NCBI RefSeq assembly: GCF_009176545.1
Contig: NZ_VTOJ01000001.1
Coordinates: 2,170,001 to 2,234,000, forward strand
DNA: 64,000 bases
Direction: 5' to 3'
Origin: Salinigranum salinum
GTDB taxonomy: Archaea; Halobacteriota; Halobacteria; Halobacteriales; Haloferacaceae
The notes beneath the pieces were generated by a model. It saw only the letters and a program-made list of their open reading frames with translations, was not told where the DNA came from and did not search any database. Within the stretch, counting starts at the first letter, position 1. Every line of letters begins with the position of its first letter. The position numbers and the translations under genes are program-made. Positions 1 to 8,600 of this stretch are shown here, one piece after another.

Positions 1-721
1 CTACCGGCTCACCCGGCTGATCGTCGACGGCGACTTCGAGGGTGTCGTCGCCGTGGGACGGGAGGTGACGGAGCGTAACCGGCGCGAACGGGCGCTGGAG
101 CGGGCGAACGACCGGCTGGACGCGTTCGTCAGCATCGTCTCCCACGACCTCCGCAACCCGCTCGGCGTGGCCGAGGGACGACTCGAACTGGCGCGCGAGG
201 ACTGCGACAGCGACCACCTCGGCCACGTCGAGCGGGCGCACGATCGGATGCAGACGTTGATACAGGACCTGCTGACGCTGGCACGGGAGACCGACCCGAC
301 GATCGAGCCCGTATCGGTCGACCTCGGCGAGATCGCCGAGACGAGCTGGCGGAGCGTCCAGGGTCACGGCGCCGAACTGGTCGTCGAGTCCACGTCCGCC
401 GTCCGTGCCGACCGACAGCGGCTTCAGCAGCTGCTCGAGAACCTGTTCCGGAACGCAGTCGAACACGGCGGTGACGCCGTCACCATCACTGTCGGCGACC
501 TCGCCGACGGGTTCTACGTCGCAGACGACGGTCTCGGATTCCCCGGTGACGACCGCGAGCGGCTGTTCGAGCGGGGGTACTCGACGCGAGAGGAGGGGAC
601 CGGGTTCGGCCTCGTAATCGTCGAGTCGGTCGCCGCGTCACACGGCTGGGACGTGGCCGCGACCGACGGCGACGACGGCGGGGCCCGGATCGAGGTCACG
701 GGCGTCGATCGGGTCGCGTGA
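1..721 (+). CDS. Sensor histidine kinase, 3' part (5' end outside the window)
   Basis: The open frame runs in from the left edge, so the sensor part is missing; the first visible residues look like the end of a PAS domain. A HisKA dimerisation and phosphoacceptor helix follows, with the motif SHDLRNP (His codon at 143-145). The HATPase domain has an N box (LLENLFRNAVEHG), a G1-like motif (DDGLGFP) and a G2 motif (GTGFGLVIVE). It would autophosphorylate on His and pass phosphate to a response regulator, but no receiver gene lies beside it in the window. The GTG at 53 is internal and not a likely start. The signal sensed cannot be told from this piece. Confidence 0.93.
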   Translation, partial: YRLTRLIVDGDFEGVVAVGREVTERNRRERALERANDRLDAFVSIVSHDLRNPLGVAEGRLELAREDCDSDHLGHVERAHDRMQTLIQDLLTLARETDPTIEPVSVDLGEIAETSWRSVQGHGAELVVESTSAVRADRQRLQQLLENLFRNAVEHGGDAVTITVGDLADGFYVADDGLGFPGDDRERLFERGYSTREEGTGFGLVIVESVAASHGWDVAATDGDDGGARIEVTGVDRVA

Positions 722-874
722 GCGGGGCGGTTCGTTCCGCGACGTCGTTCGATCCCACGTTCGAACCTCCTCTTCCTGTCCGATTCGACCTCCGAGCGGG
801 TCGTCGCTCACCCGATTCACCGACGCCGACGACACGCCCACAGAGCCAAGTCGCTGGCGACTGAACGAGGCCAT

Positions 875-1114
875 ATGGACGACTCACTCCGTACCGGGGA
901 GGTGAAGGCACACTGTGAGCGGTTGGAGTACCCCGTGATGCGCGCGGACGCGGCGGCGGCGCTGGCCGACGTGACGGTCGACGCCGCCGACGGCGAGACG
1001 AACCTCGGCGTCGTCGTCTCGGAACTGGACCGCGACTCGTTCACCGGCCCGAACGAACTGTACGACGCGCTCGTCTCGTCGGTGGACGACGACTCCCCAC
1101 TTCGGGGGGCTTAA
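875..1114 (+). CDS. Small haloarchaeal DUF5789-like protein
   Basis: A 79-residue acidic protein without membrane segments or cysteines. The pattern of a short N-terminal segment, then LEYPV, then a helix rich in Ala/Asp and ending ETNLGVVVSEL resembles the haloarchaeal DUF5789/DUF2795-like group, whose role is unknown. This assignment is from memory of the family pattern. The start ATG sits in gaggccATATGG. The gene ends only 27 nt before the start of tfs, and its stop codon overlaps the TATA-like element of tfs, so the two are neighbours on one strand but tfs probably has its own promoter. Confidence 0.7.
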   Translation: MDDSLRTGEVKAHCERLEYPVMRADAAAALADVTVDAADGETNLGVVVSELDRDSFTGPNELYDALVSSVDDDSPLRGA

Positions 1115-1115
1115 G
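1110..1115 (+). promoter_or_regulatory. TATA-like element of tfs
   Basis: The hexamer cttaag lies 27-32 nt before the ATG at 1142, the spacing expected for a leaderless haloarchaeal transcript. It overlaps the stop codon of the preceding small gene. Confidence 0.5.
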
Positions 1116-1141
1116 TGTCCCAGCCGATTGGTTCCTCTACC

Positions 1142-1468
1142 ATGGAGTTCTGTGACGAGTGCGGCAAGATGATGAAGACCGACGGCGACAGATGGGTCTG
1201 TCCGAACGGTCACGAGAAGCTGCGGAACGAGGCGTCGGAGGCGACCATGACGACGACACAGGGACAGGAACAGAGCAGTGCCGTCGACATGTCCGACGTC
1301 GACGACGCGGAGATCGGACCGACCACGACGGTCCAGTGTCCGAACCCCGACTGCGACAACGACCGCGCCCGGTACGAGATGAAACAGATCCGATCGGCCG
1401 ACGAGAGCGAGACGCGGTTTTTCACCTGTACCGAGTGCGGGCAGAAGTGGCGAGAGGACGACCACTGA
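1142..1468 (+). CDS. tfs: Transcription factor S (TFIIS-like RNA cleavage factor)
   Basis: 108 residues with two zinc ribbons. The N-terminal one has C4, C7 and C20 with H24 in the position of the usual fourth Cys (CPNGH). The C-terminal one uses C66, C71, C96 and C99. Between the last two pairs lies RSADES with the acidic pair D87-E88, the residues that TFIIS-type factors insert into the RNA polymerase active site to stimulate cleavage of backtracked RNA. The linker between the ribbons is long, acidic and Ser/Thr rich. An upstream GTG at 1115 would extend the frame, but the ATG at 1142 gives the canonical N-terminus and fits the TATA spacing. The downstream gene begins two bases after the stop, suggesting cotranscription. 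Confidence 0.93.
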   Translation: MEFCDECGKMMKTDGDRWVCPNGHEKLRNEASEATMTTTQGQEQSSAVDMSDVDDAEIGPTTTVQCPNPDCDNDRARYEMKQIRSADESETRFFTCTECGQKWREDDH

Positions 1469-1469
1469 G

Positions 1470-2069
1470 ATGGCCCGCCCCCCCGCTCCGTCGGTCCCGC
1501 CGCTCGACGAGCGGGGCTGGGCTCTCGTCGAGGAGCGTCAGGACGTCCGGTTCGAGCTCCCGACGATGCGAGTGCTGGCACATACGCTGGTGTACGACGA
1601 CGCCGACCTCCGCGACCGGGTGCGCGAGGCGACGGGCGTCGACCACCACTGGCGGTTCTTCTTCGCGACCCGGCTCGGATTCGAGCCACCCCTCCCGCCG
1701 CTCACGGGGACCGCGTCGGTGTACGGCTCGGTCCGCTCCGAGTCGCGCCGCGCCTTCGTCGCCGACCTCCGCGACCGCGGCGTCGACGACGTCGAGCGCG
1801 CTCGGTCCGAACGGATGCGGACGGAGACGGGCGACCGCGTCTCGGTGACGCGCTACCGCGGTCGGTTCCGGCTCGACCTCGACGACGGCGACCCTGTCAG
1901 CGTCCCGGTCGCGGGACTGCTCGGCGTGTGGACCCACGACGGGACGTTCCGGCTCGCCGGTGGGTGGTACCCCGACCAGTCGCTCGCGAGCGTCCTCGAC
2001 GACGCGCCAGCGACCGACCCGAACCGGTTCAGGAACGACCTCGTCGATCTCGTGCGAGGCACCGCATGA
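1470..2069 (+). CDS. Unknown haloarchaeal protein, paralogue of next gene
   Basis: 199 residues, no signal peptide or membrane segment, no catalytic motif that I recognise. It begins one base after the tfs stop and overlaps the next gene by four bases (ATGA), so the three probably form one transcript. It aligns along its length with the product of the next gene: a shared VYDD followed by a charged helix, then a WRFFFATRL / RRFVFASRL strand, then DRGVDDVE / DRGMADVT, then a C-terminal block with VW, AGG.YP and DP.RFR.DL. The two look like a tandem duplication. Function unknown; a cytoplasmic pair of partners is possible. Confidence 0.8.
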   Translation: MARPPAPSVPPLDERGWALVEERQDVRFELPTMRVLAHTLVYDDADLRDRVREATGVDHHWRFFFATRLGFEPPLPPLTGTASVYGSVRSESRRAFVADLRDRGVDDVERARSERMRTETGDRVSVTRYRGRFRLDLDDGDPVSVPVAGLLGVWTHDGTFRLAGGWYPDQSLASVLDDAPATDPNRFRNDLVDLVRGTA

Positions 2070-2644
2070 GCGGGAACGACGCCGACCCGCCCGCGCCCTC
2101 GGTCGACGTGCCGGACGGCTGGGTCGAACGGGAGACGACGACCGAGCGGGTGTTCTCCGTCAGCAAAGTGACCGTCACGGCCACCACGGCCGTCTACGAC
2201 GACGAACGGCTCCGCGAGCAGGTCGAGACCGAGACCGGCGGCGGCTTCCGCCGGTTCGTCTTCGCCAGCCGACTGCGGCTGCGTCCGTCGACGAAGCCCT
2301 CGAAGCCGCTCACGAAACTCGTCACGTCGCGGGCGAAGGCGGGGTTCGCCGACCGGCTGGCGGACCGTGGGATGGCCGACGTCACAGAGCGCGAGAGCCG
2401 CCGGTTCCGGGTCGGCGATGCGGAGGCGACGCTCGTCGGCTACGACGCGTCGTGCGTGGTCGCGGGGACGCGGCTGGCCGTCGACGGCTGGGTGGCCGTC
2501 TGGCCCGGCGACGACGGCGACTACTTCGTCGCCGGCGGTGCGTACCCGACGCGGGTGCTCGACAGCGACGACGGATTCGGTGGCGTCGTCGACCCGGGAC
2601 GCTTCCGCGACGACCTCTTCTCGATCGTCCGGAGCGTCCGCTGA
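2066..2644 (+). CDS. Unknown haloarchaeal protein, paralogue of preceding gene
   Basis: 192 residues, starting at the ATG that overlaps the stop of the preceding paralogue (ATGA), which points to translational coupling. It shares the same order of conserved blocks: VYDDERLREQV, FVFASRL, DRLADRGMADV, a central strand with LVGYDASC, and the C-terminal DPGRFRDDL. This copy carries an internal basic stretch (KPSKPLTKLV) that the other lacks. No enzyme motif is seen. The pair sits directly behind tfs, so a link to transcription is conceivable but is inference from position only. Confidence 0.8.
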   Translation: MSGNDADPPAPSVDVPDGWVERETTTERVFSVSKVTVTATTAVYDDERLREQVETETGGGFRRFVFASRLRLRPSTKPSKPLTKLVTSRAKAGFADRLADRGMADVTERESRRFRVGDAEATLVGYDASCVVAGTRLAVDGWVAVWPGDDGDYFVAGGAYPTRVLDSDDGFGGVVDPGRFRDDLFSIVRSVR

Positions 2645-2729
2645 CCCGATCGGCGATCGGCGGTCGGCGAGCCCACGCCTGCGCGACGAGGCCGTAACGT
2701 CGAAGTCCCGCCGACCCGAACGGGCGTCG

Positions 2730-4508
2730 ATGGTAGCCGACGACGGTGTCGACGGGCGTGACGAGCCGGCACGCGGGCCGAACGACCACTCGGAACTCCT
2801 CTCGGAACTCGACTCGCACGACCTCGCGGTGGCGACCGACCCCGAAGCCCCGAGCGACGACGCCGTCTTCAGAGTCGAACCCGATCCCGCCGTCGAACGT
2901 GACGCCGGGACGGACGCCGCCGACGTGTTCCCCCAGTCGGTCGCCAGCGGCGGGCCCACCCCCGAGGGGGTCATCCTCTGGACGCGAATCGCGCCCGACG
3001 CGTTCCGCGACGGCGAGCCGCTCGGGGTGCAGGTCGCCCACGACGAGGCGATGGATCACGTCTGTTTCGAGGGTGTCGTCACCGACACCGACCGCATCCG
3101 TGCCCACGACTACACGATCAAGATCGACCTCGACGGTCGACTCGACCCCGACGGCGAGTACTGGTACCGGTTCGTCTACCGTGGTGTCGCCTCCCGAATC
3201 GGCCGGTGCCGGACGCTTCCGGCACCCGACTCGTCGCCCGACTCGCTCCGGATCGCGCTGCTCGCGTGTCAGAACTACCTCAACGGCTACTACCCCGCCT
3301 ACCACTACGTCGCCGAGGCGGACGTGGACTTTCTCGTCCACGTCGGCGACTTCGTCTACGAGTCCGACGCGGGCGACTTCAAGGGGCTCGGCTCGTACGA
3401 CTACCCCGGCCGCGAGAAGTCGTTGCCGAGCGGTCGCGACCGGGTGTGGAACCTCGACGACTACCGGTATCTGTACCGACTGTACCGGAGCGACCGCTTC
3501 CTCCAGGAGGCGCTGGAGTCGCACACGCTCGTCGCCGGCTGGGACGACCACGAGATGGTCAACGACGTCTACTGGGACCGGCTGACCGACGCCCCCGCGG
3601 GCGACCATCCGCGGGGGGACGACCCGCAGTTCATGACCGAACTGATCGCCGACGCGATGCACGCGTGGTGGGAGTTCATGCCCGCCCGCGTTGAGTACGA
3701 TCCGAACGGTGAGTCCCTCCAGGACCGCTTTCGGCTCTGGCGCGACTTCGCGTTCGGCGACCTCGTCACGCTGATCATGACCGACGAACGGCTGTTTCGC
3801 GATCCACCCCGCGAGGCCATCCCGACCGTCGACAACGTCGGCCCACAGTACGAACCGCCCGGCCGGACCATGCTCGGCGCGGACCAGCGCGAGTGGCTCG
3901 TCGACACGATCACGAACTCGACGGCAACGTGGACCGTCTGGGCCGACGAGGTACTGACGGTCCCGCTCAGGATCGGGTCCGGTCCTCTCTCGCTCTACCC
4001 GGTACAGGGGGGCTGGGACGGCTACACCCGCGAGCGCATGCGGATCACCGAGGCGGTCGCCGAGGCCGGCGTGGAGAACTTCGTCACGCTCACGGGCGAC
4101 ATGCACAGCTACGTCGCCGCCTACCAGCAGACCTCCTACCCCGGGCGGGTGACGGGCGGCGAGGGGGTCGCGCAGGGCGACCGGATCGGCGTCGAGTTCA
4201 TGACGCCCGCGATCACGTCGCTGAACGTCGCCGAGGCGCTCCACCTCACTCGGGGACGGCGTAAACGCATCTCGGAACCGTTGCTGTCGTGGCTGGTGCC
4301 GCTGATGAACCCCCACATCGAATTCTTCGACGGTCACAACTGGGGCTACTCGGTCGTGGAGTTCACCCGCGACGACTGCACCTACGTGGGGTACGCCGTC
4401 GACAAGACGGTCGACTCGCCCGACGCCGACCGGGAGGTCGTCGTCGCGTACCGCGTGCCCGAGGGCGTCGTCCAGCTAGAGGACGTGACTGACGCGTACC
4501 GGACGTGA
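2730..4508 (+). CDS. phoD: PhoD-like alkaline phosphatase/phosphodiesterase
   Basis: 592 residues. The N-terminal part (about 60-170) is the PhoD beta-sandwich domain (FPQSVASGGPTPEGVILWTR). The metallophosphoesterase core follows with HVGDFVYES (D207), GWDDHEMVND (W271-E275) and TLTGDMHSY (D457, H459), the residues expected to bind the metal pair and phosphate ester. Bacterial PhoD enzymes are exported by the Tat pathway, but this protein starts with an acidic, unstructured-looking stretch of about 55 residues and has no twin-arginine or hydrophobic signal, so it may act inside the cell. The chosen ATG lies 85 nt after the preceding stop; the frame is open further upstream, but only as antisense-like Arg-rich sequence. 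Confidence 0.9.
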   Translation: MVADDGVDGRDEPARGPNDHSELLSELDSHDLAVATDPEAPSDDAVFRVEPDPAVERDAGTDAADVFPQSVASGGPTPEGVILWTRIAPDAFRDGEPLGVQVAHDEAMDHVCFEGVVTDTDRIRAHDYTIKIDLDGRLDPDGEYWYRFVYRGVASRIGRCRTLPAPDSSPDSLRIALLACQNYLNGYYPAYHYVAEADVDFLVHVGDFVYESDAGDFKGLGSYDYPGREKSLPSGRDRVWNLDDYRYLYRLYRSDRFLQEALESHTLVAGWDDHEMVNDVYWDRLTDAPAGDHPRGDDPQFMTELIADAMHAWWEFMPARVEYDPNGESLQDRFRLWRDFAFGDLVTLIMTDERLFRDPPREAIPTVDNVGPQYEPPGRTMLGADQREWLVDTITNSTATWTVWADEVLTVPLRIGSGPLSLYPVQGGWDGYTRERMRITEAVAEAGVENFVTLTGDMHSYVAAYQQTSYPGRVTGGEGVAQGDRIGVEFMTPAITSLNVAEALHLTRGRRKRISEPLLSWLVPLMNPHIEFFDGHNWGYSVVEFTRDDCTYVGYAVDKTVDSPDADREVVVAYRVPEGVVQLEDVTDAYRT

Positions 4509-4601
4509 CAGCTGTCTCCCCGGAGTCGTCGGGGGAGGTCACCGCCCCGGTCGCCGTCGCTCGCGCCCAAAGCGGCAGCTTCCGGTTCCATCGAGCCAGC
4601 A

Positions 4602-5168
4602 TCAGTTCCCGCCCGGCACCGAGAGTGTTGCCGCGCCGAACGGCACCGAGAAGCGGTCACACCAGATGCCGACGCCGTTCACCGCGTCGACGTCGACGTC
4701 TCCCGACACCGGCTGTGCGAACGTCCCGGTCTTCGTGATCTCCCCGCCGTCGGCCCCCCCGTCGATCAGCACCTTGGTGCCGGCGTCGATCGCCGCGGTC
4801 GTGTCCGGGTCCGCGTCCGGCGTGAGGTAGCAGAACACGTCCGGCCCCTGCGTCTGCTCGTAGTCGCGGAACTGGAGGAAGAGCCCGGAGTCGTCACGCG
4901 CGAGATCGACCGTCCCCGAACAGCGGTGGTTGGCCTTGCCCACGAACTCGCCGGTCTTCAGAATCTCGACCCCTCCCGGGTCGTCGCCGCCTCCCGTACT
5001 CGCCCCGTTCCCGCCGCCACTGGCGCTGTTCCCGCCGCTCGAACCGCCCGTGCGGTCGTCGTTCACCCGGGTCGCCCGCTCCGGGGCGAACAGTTCGACT
5101 CCGAGGTATCCACCCCCGCCGAGCAGGGCGAGGCCGCCGACCGCACCGATGACAGTTCGTCGTTTCAC
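4602..5168 (-). CDS. Membrane-anchored DM13-domain protein
   Basis: 188 residues. The N-terminus (MKRRTVIGAVGG followed by a Gly/Leu-rich stretch to about residue 25) is a membrane anchor or Tat-like signal. A Gly/Ser/Asn-rich linker of about 35 residues follows, typical of haloarchaeal surface proteins. From about residue 70 the sequence fits a DM13 domain: GEFVGKANHRCSGTV, then LFLQFRDYEQTQGPDVFCYL, with two conserved cysteines. DM13 domains are proposed to work in extracellular electron transfer or redox reactions; that is family knowledge. It converges on phoD, leaving a gap of about 93 nt. Confidence 0.85.
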   Translation of the reverse strand: MKRRTVIGAVGGLALLGGGGYLGVELFAPERATRVNDDRTGGSSGGNSASGGGNGASTGGGDDPGGVEILKTGEFVGKANHRCSGTVDLARDDSGLFLQFRDYEQTQGPDVFCYLTPDADPDTTAAIDAGTKVLIDGGADGGEITKTGTFAQPVSGDVDVDAVNGVGIWCDRFSVPFGAATLSVPGGN

Positions 5169-5209
5169 ACCACAGACGACGCTGGACGAGGGGATAACCG
5201 CTTTTCCAA

Positions 5210-5231
5210 ATCTCCCCGCAGTCGGGGAGAT
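5210..5231. repeat. Perfect inverted repeat upstream of the DM13 gene
   Basis: Nine-base arms (atctccccg and cggggagat) flank a four-base loop (cagt). It lies between the stop of trmI and the start of the DM13 gene, just upstream of a TATA-like ggttatcc on the minus strand. It could be the trmI terminator or an operator of the DM13 gene; no T-run follows it. Confidence 0.6.
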
Positions 5232-5318
5232 ATCGCTCCCGAGTCGGTACGAACTTCGACACCGAGACGGCCCGACTTCGACGCCGAGTCAGTGCGTACT
5301 TCGACGCCCGCGGCTGGC

Positions 5319-6059
5319 TCAGTGCCGCCCGAACAGCAGGTAGCCGGTGTGTCCGACGCCGGCGGTCGACGGCCGCGACCCGCGTTCGCCGAAGTCCATC
5401 CGACGCTGGATCGTCTCGAACGTCTTCACCTCGGAGAGGCCCGTCTCCTCGGCGGCCTCGTGGGCGGCGCGCGTCCCCTCGACGAACGGAGAGTACACCG
5501 CCACGAAGCCACCCGAGACGAGCAACTCCGGCGCGCGTTCGACCACCGTCGGCGCGTCTTCGGTGTCGAGGGTGAGGAGGTCGTACCCTGCACCGTCTGC
5601 GAGGACGTCGAGGTCGGCCGTGAGGTCGCCCGTTCTGATCTCGACGCGATCCGTGACGCCCGCCAGCGCCATGTTCTCGCGGGCGACCGCGGCGAAGTTG
5701 GGGTCGCGCTCGTAGCTGGTCACGTCGGCACCGACCCGTCCCAGGTAGGCGGCGAGGACTCCGGTTCCGGTGCCGGCGTCGAGGACGCGGTCGCCGCGGG
5801 ACGCGCCCGTGTGACCGACGAGGAGGCCGATGTCGCGGGGCATCATCGGTGCGCCGGTCCGCTCGAAGTGATCGAAGAGGTCCGGGCCGCGCGGCTCGCG
5901 AACCTCGAAGACCTCCCCCAGATGCGTCTCGACCGTGTCGCCGGCCGTGACGTCGTCGGGGACCTCGATGACGCCGAGGTCGGTGCCGAACTCCGCGCCG
6001 GGTTCGAGGAGATACTCGCGATCGCCGTGGACGAAGAGGAGTCGCACTCGGTCGCTCAC
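5319..6059 (-). CDS. trmI: tRNA (adenine-N1)-methyltransferase TrmI
   Basis: 246 residues. An N-terminal beta domain ([14 protein letters not shown]) precedes a Rossmann methyltransferase domain with the AdoMet loop [16 protein letters not shown], then YERDPNF and the LTLDTEDAP strand. The archaeal family makes m1A at positions 57/58 of tRNA as a homotetramer. I chose the GTG at 6059 because it overlaps the stop of nac (GTGA), the usual way these two are coupled; the frame stays open further upstream but only as an Arg-rich shadow of nac. The C-terminal tail ends in [13 protein letters not shown]. Confidence 0.92.
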   Translation of the reverse strand: MSDRVRLLFVHGDREYLLEPGAEFGTDLGVIEVPDDVTAGDTVETHLGEVFEVREPRGPDLFDHFERTGAPMMPRDIGLLVGHTGASRGDRVLDAGTGTGVLAAYLGRVGADVTSYERDPNFAAVARENMALAGVTDRVEIRTGDLTADLDVLADGAGYDLLTLDTEDAPTVVERAPELLVSGGFVAVYSPFVEGTRAAHEAAEETGLSEVKTFETIQRRMDFGERGSRPSTAGVGHTGYLLFGRH

Positions 6060-6442
6060 TCGAGCCGGGAGATGGCCGCCGCGAGGTCGCCGTCTTCGGC
6101 CGCGAGCGCCTCCCGCGCCTCGTCGGGGGAGACGCCAGCGCGCTGGGCGACGAGTTTCACGTCGTCTTCGGGGATGGCGTCGCTCGCGTCGGCCTCGCCG
6201 CTCGCGTCGTCCGTCGTGTCGTCCGCGCCGGCCCCGCGCTCGCGCGTCTCGGGGTCGCCGACGACCTGGTACGTCTGGGTCCCCTGGGCGTCCATCCGGG
6301 TGACGTCGGGACCGTCGAAGACCAGCTCCTCGTCGGCGGTCCGGATGACCACCTCCTCGGCGTCGATCTCGGTGACGTCGATCCCCATCTGTTTCATCAT
6401 CTGCTGCATCTTCCGCGGGTTCATACCGCCGCCTCCGAACAT
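6056..6442 (-). CDS. nac: Nascent polypeptide-associated complex protein
   Basis: 128 residues. The start [12 protein letters not shown] followed by a Met-rich helix is the archaeal NAC N-terminus. The NAC beta-barrel follows ([14 protein letters not shown] to TYQVVGDPE). An acidic linker leads to a C-terminal UBA domain (about 90-128) with [14 protein letters not shown] and the ending AAISRLE. Archaeal NAC is a homodimer that binds nascent chains at the ribosome. The ATG at 6442 was preferred over the one at 6469, which adds nine residues absent from the family. It is the first gene of a two-gene unit with trmI. Confidence 0.94.
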   Translation of the reverse strand: MFGGGGMNPRKMQQMMKQMGIDVTEIDAEEVVIRTADEELVFDGPDVTRMDAQGTQTYQVVGDPETRERGAGADDTTDDASGEADASDAIPEDDVKLVAQRAGVSPDEAREALAAEDGDLAAAISRLE

Positions 6443-6518
6443 ACCTCGGGGGAGGGTACGGGTCGGCAAAAGCGTGGCGAACCACGGGAGATCGGGTCGA
6501 GCCCTGACGGCGACGGGC

Positions 6519-7565
6519 TCAGCGGTTGATCGGCAGACCGGGGACGCCGACGTCGATCTTGACCAGCCCGGGCTTTGGGACGCTCCCGAACGGAGTGAAC
6601 GCGAAGTTCACGACGAACAGCGTCTTCTGTTCACCCCTCGCGGTCCCGAACGCGAGGTCGGAGGGGAAGTCGAGTGCGGCTCCCTCCTCGGCCGACGCCA
6701 GCGTCTCGATCGTCGCGTCGCCGTTCCTGTCCTCGCTGACGCGGACGACGGCGTGCTGATCGTTGACGGCCACGTAGAGGTTTTCCCGCGTGTCGAACCG
6801 GATGCCGTCCGCGCCCTGCAGGCGGTCGTCTTCGGCCCAGACGTCGGGGGTTCCTGCGCTCCCGTCCGGCTCGATCGGGATCCGGACGATGTGTTGTTTG
6901 TCGGAGTTCGCGACGTAGAGGTCGCCGACGCGGTCGAGGGCGACGCCGTTGGCACCGATGGGTGGATCGCCTCCCATGGGGTCCAGGAGGGGGCTAGTGA
7001 CCCACTCTTCGGCCACTCCGTCGGCGAAGCTCCAGACCGCGCCACCCGCCGAGTCCGAGATGAGCCATCGGTCCCCCTCGGCGACGATCCCGTTGAGGAA
7101 CTCGGGTCCCGACATGTCGAACGTCTTGAGCGTCTCGACCTCGCCGTCGCGGGAGACGCGGTACACTGCCCGGCTTCCCCCTCCGAACTCCGTAGAGACC
7201 GTGTACAGGTCGCCCGGCGGCGTCGCGGCGATACCGAGCAGCACGGGTGACAGGTCACTCGCGAACTCCGACGCCTCGGTCCCACGCGGTGGGACGTCGC
7301 GTATTTCACCCAACAACGGGAACGTGAGGTACTTGTTCCCCCGCCGGTCGACCGTGATCGCCTCGGGCAGTTCGTCGGGAGTAAAGCTGACCACATCCTC
7401 CACTTCGTAGTCGTCTGCTGGTTTCTTCGCCCGAGCCGGGGTGACCGCGAACGGGAACGCCGCACTCGCGCCCATCGCCGTCAGTGCCTGGCGTCGCGTC
7501 CAGCGGCCGGCGCGACCGATGCTGTGCGTCCGGTCCGCTCCGATGGTGGTGTCTCTGTCTGACAT
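6519..7565 (-). CDS. Tat-exported SMP-30/NHL-type beta-propeller protein
   Basis: 348 residues. The first 46 residues carry a Tat signal: RRQALTAMG, a hydrophobic stretch, then PARA as a likely cleavage site. The rest is made of repeated strands typical of SMP-30/gluconolactonase or NHL propellers: [56 protein letters not shown] and LAFGTAR. Such proteins bind or hydrolyse lactones or sugars outside the cell; the substrate is not evident. The ATG at 7565 fits a TATA-like element at about 7591-7600. The frame is open further upstream, but that stretch overlaps the next minus-strand gene. Confidence 0.88.
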   Translation of the reverse strand: MSDRDTTIGADRTHSIGRAGRWTRRQALTAMGASAAFPFAVTPARAKKPADDYEVEDVVSFTPDELPEAITVDRRGNKYLTFPLLGEIRDVPPRGTEASEFASDLSPVLLGIAATPPGDLYTVSTEFGGGSRAVYRVSRDGEVETLKTFDMSGPEFLNGIVAEGDRWLISDSAGGAVWSFADGVAEEWVTSPLLDPMGGDPPIGANGVALDRVGDLYVANSDKQHIVRIPIEPDGSAGTPDVWAEDDRLQGADGIRFDTRENLYVAVNDQHAVVRVSEDRNGDATIETLASAEEGAALDFPSDLAFGTARGEQKTLFVVNFAFTPFGSVPKPGLVKIDVGVPGLPINR

Positions 7566-7590
7566 GACCGACACGTATTGGCGAGCGAAC

Positions 7591-7600
7591 ACGATAAAAT
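7591..7600 (-). promoter_or_regulatory. TATA-like element of the propeller gene
   Basis: On the minus strand this reads attttatcgt and sits about 26-35 nt before the ATG at 7565. The spacer to the creatininase-family gene is otherwise AT rich for this genome. Confidence 0.5.
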
Positions 7601-7686
7601 CGCCTAAACGGATCGACACGTCCGGTGACCGTGAACTCGGACACGCGTCGATGCGCTCACCGAGATCACGCTTCCGAGAAGGTGTG

Positions 7687-8460
7687 TTACACGTGGTCTT
7701 TCGGCATGAGTGTCGCGAACTCCCGGTCGGCGAGCCACTCGCAGAGTTCGACCAACTGCTCTGTGGCGGCCTCGAACAGCCGCTCGCCCTTCTCGGCGGT
7801 GGCGTCGGTCTGGTCGCCGAGCACACCGTTGTCCGTGTTGTCGATCGCGTCGTAGAAGGTCCGCGCGCCGTTCTGGACCGCGCCCGGATGGTTCTCCCAG
7901 TCGACGAGCCCGCCGTCTCTGGCCTCGTCGAGCCGGTCGTCGTGGACGAGCTCCGGGTGCAGGTACTGGATGAGCGACGTCTCTTTCGGACCCCCGTGGG
8001 GGCCGGGCTGTGAGAACACCTCCTCGACGAGGTCCGGAATCGAGTCGTTCCACATCCACTCGATGGCGTACGCCTCGCCCGACTCGTGGAGGCGGCGGCC
8101 GACCTCGCGGAGGTGGACGACGTTGCCGCCGTGGGCGTTGACGTAGACGACGCGGTCGATACCATGGTAGGTGAGGTTCCGCGTGAGCGACTCGACGTAG
8201 TTCCTGAACGCGGGTGCGTCGGCCCACATCGTCCCGTGGAACTGCCGGTGGTGGGGGCTGACGCCGACGGTGATGGTGGGCGTACAGAGGTAGCCGGTGC
8301 GGTCGGCGGCCTCGCGGGCGAAGGCCTCGGCGATGAGGTGGTCGGTCCCCTCGGGGAGGTGTGGCCCGTGCTGTTCGGTCGATCCGAGCGGGACGATGGC
8401 CAGCGACTCCTCCCTGAAGTAGGTCTCGAGGTCCGGCCACGCCTCGTCTGCGAGATACAT
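7687..8460 (-). CDS. Creatininase-family amidohydrolase (possible ArfB)
   Basis: 257 residues. Creatininase-fold motifs are present: LGSTEQHGPHLPEGTDHL near residue 30 supplies metal-binding Glu, His and Asp, RVVYVNAHGGNV gives the NxHGGN motif, and GPKETS lies in the position of the conserved Glu. The family includes creatinine amidohydrolase and the archaeal formamide hydrolase ArfB, which removes the formyl group in the second step of riboflavin and F420 precursor synthesis. A candidate for the following reductase (ArfC) lies at 39.0-39.7 kb in this same window, so ArfB is a reasonable but unproven call. The ATG at 8460 gives the usual N-terminus. Confidence 0.87.
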   Translation of the reverse strand: MYLADEAWPDLETYFREESLAIVPLGSTEQHGPHLPEGTDHLIAEAFAREAADRTGYLCTPTITVGVSPHHRQFHGTMWADAPAFRNYVESLTRNLTYHGIDRVVYVNAHGGNVVHLREVGRRLHESGEAYAIEWMWNDSIPDLVEEVFSQPGPHGGPKETSLIQYLHPELVHDDRLDEARDGGLVDWENHPGAVQNGARTFYDAIDNTDNGVLGDQTDATAEKGERLFEAATEQLVELCEWLADREFATLMPKDHV

Positions 8461-8600
8461 CGACTGAACATCCGTCGTGGGGCACGTATAGCTTGGGCTC
8501 CGGACGGGACCGCTCGAACGCGGGCGACGTCGCTCGGACCCCGGACGGTCGCGACCACGTGATCCGCGTGGCCGCCTCGACGCGAGAACCACGTAGCCGT

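Noticed and set aside
739..765. Possible tRNA T-arm (gttcgatcc and gttcgaacc)
   Set aside because: No acceptor stem, D-arm or anticodon arm can be drawn around it; it is a chance match in a spacer.
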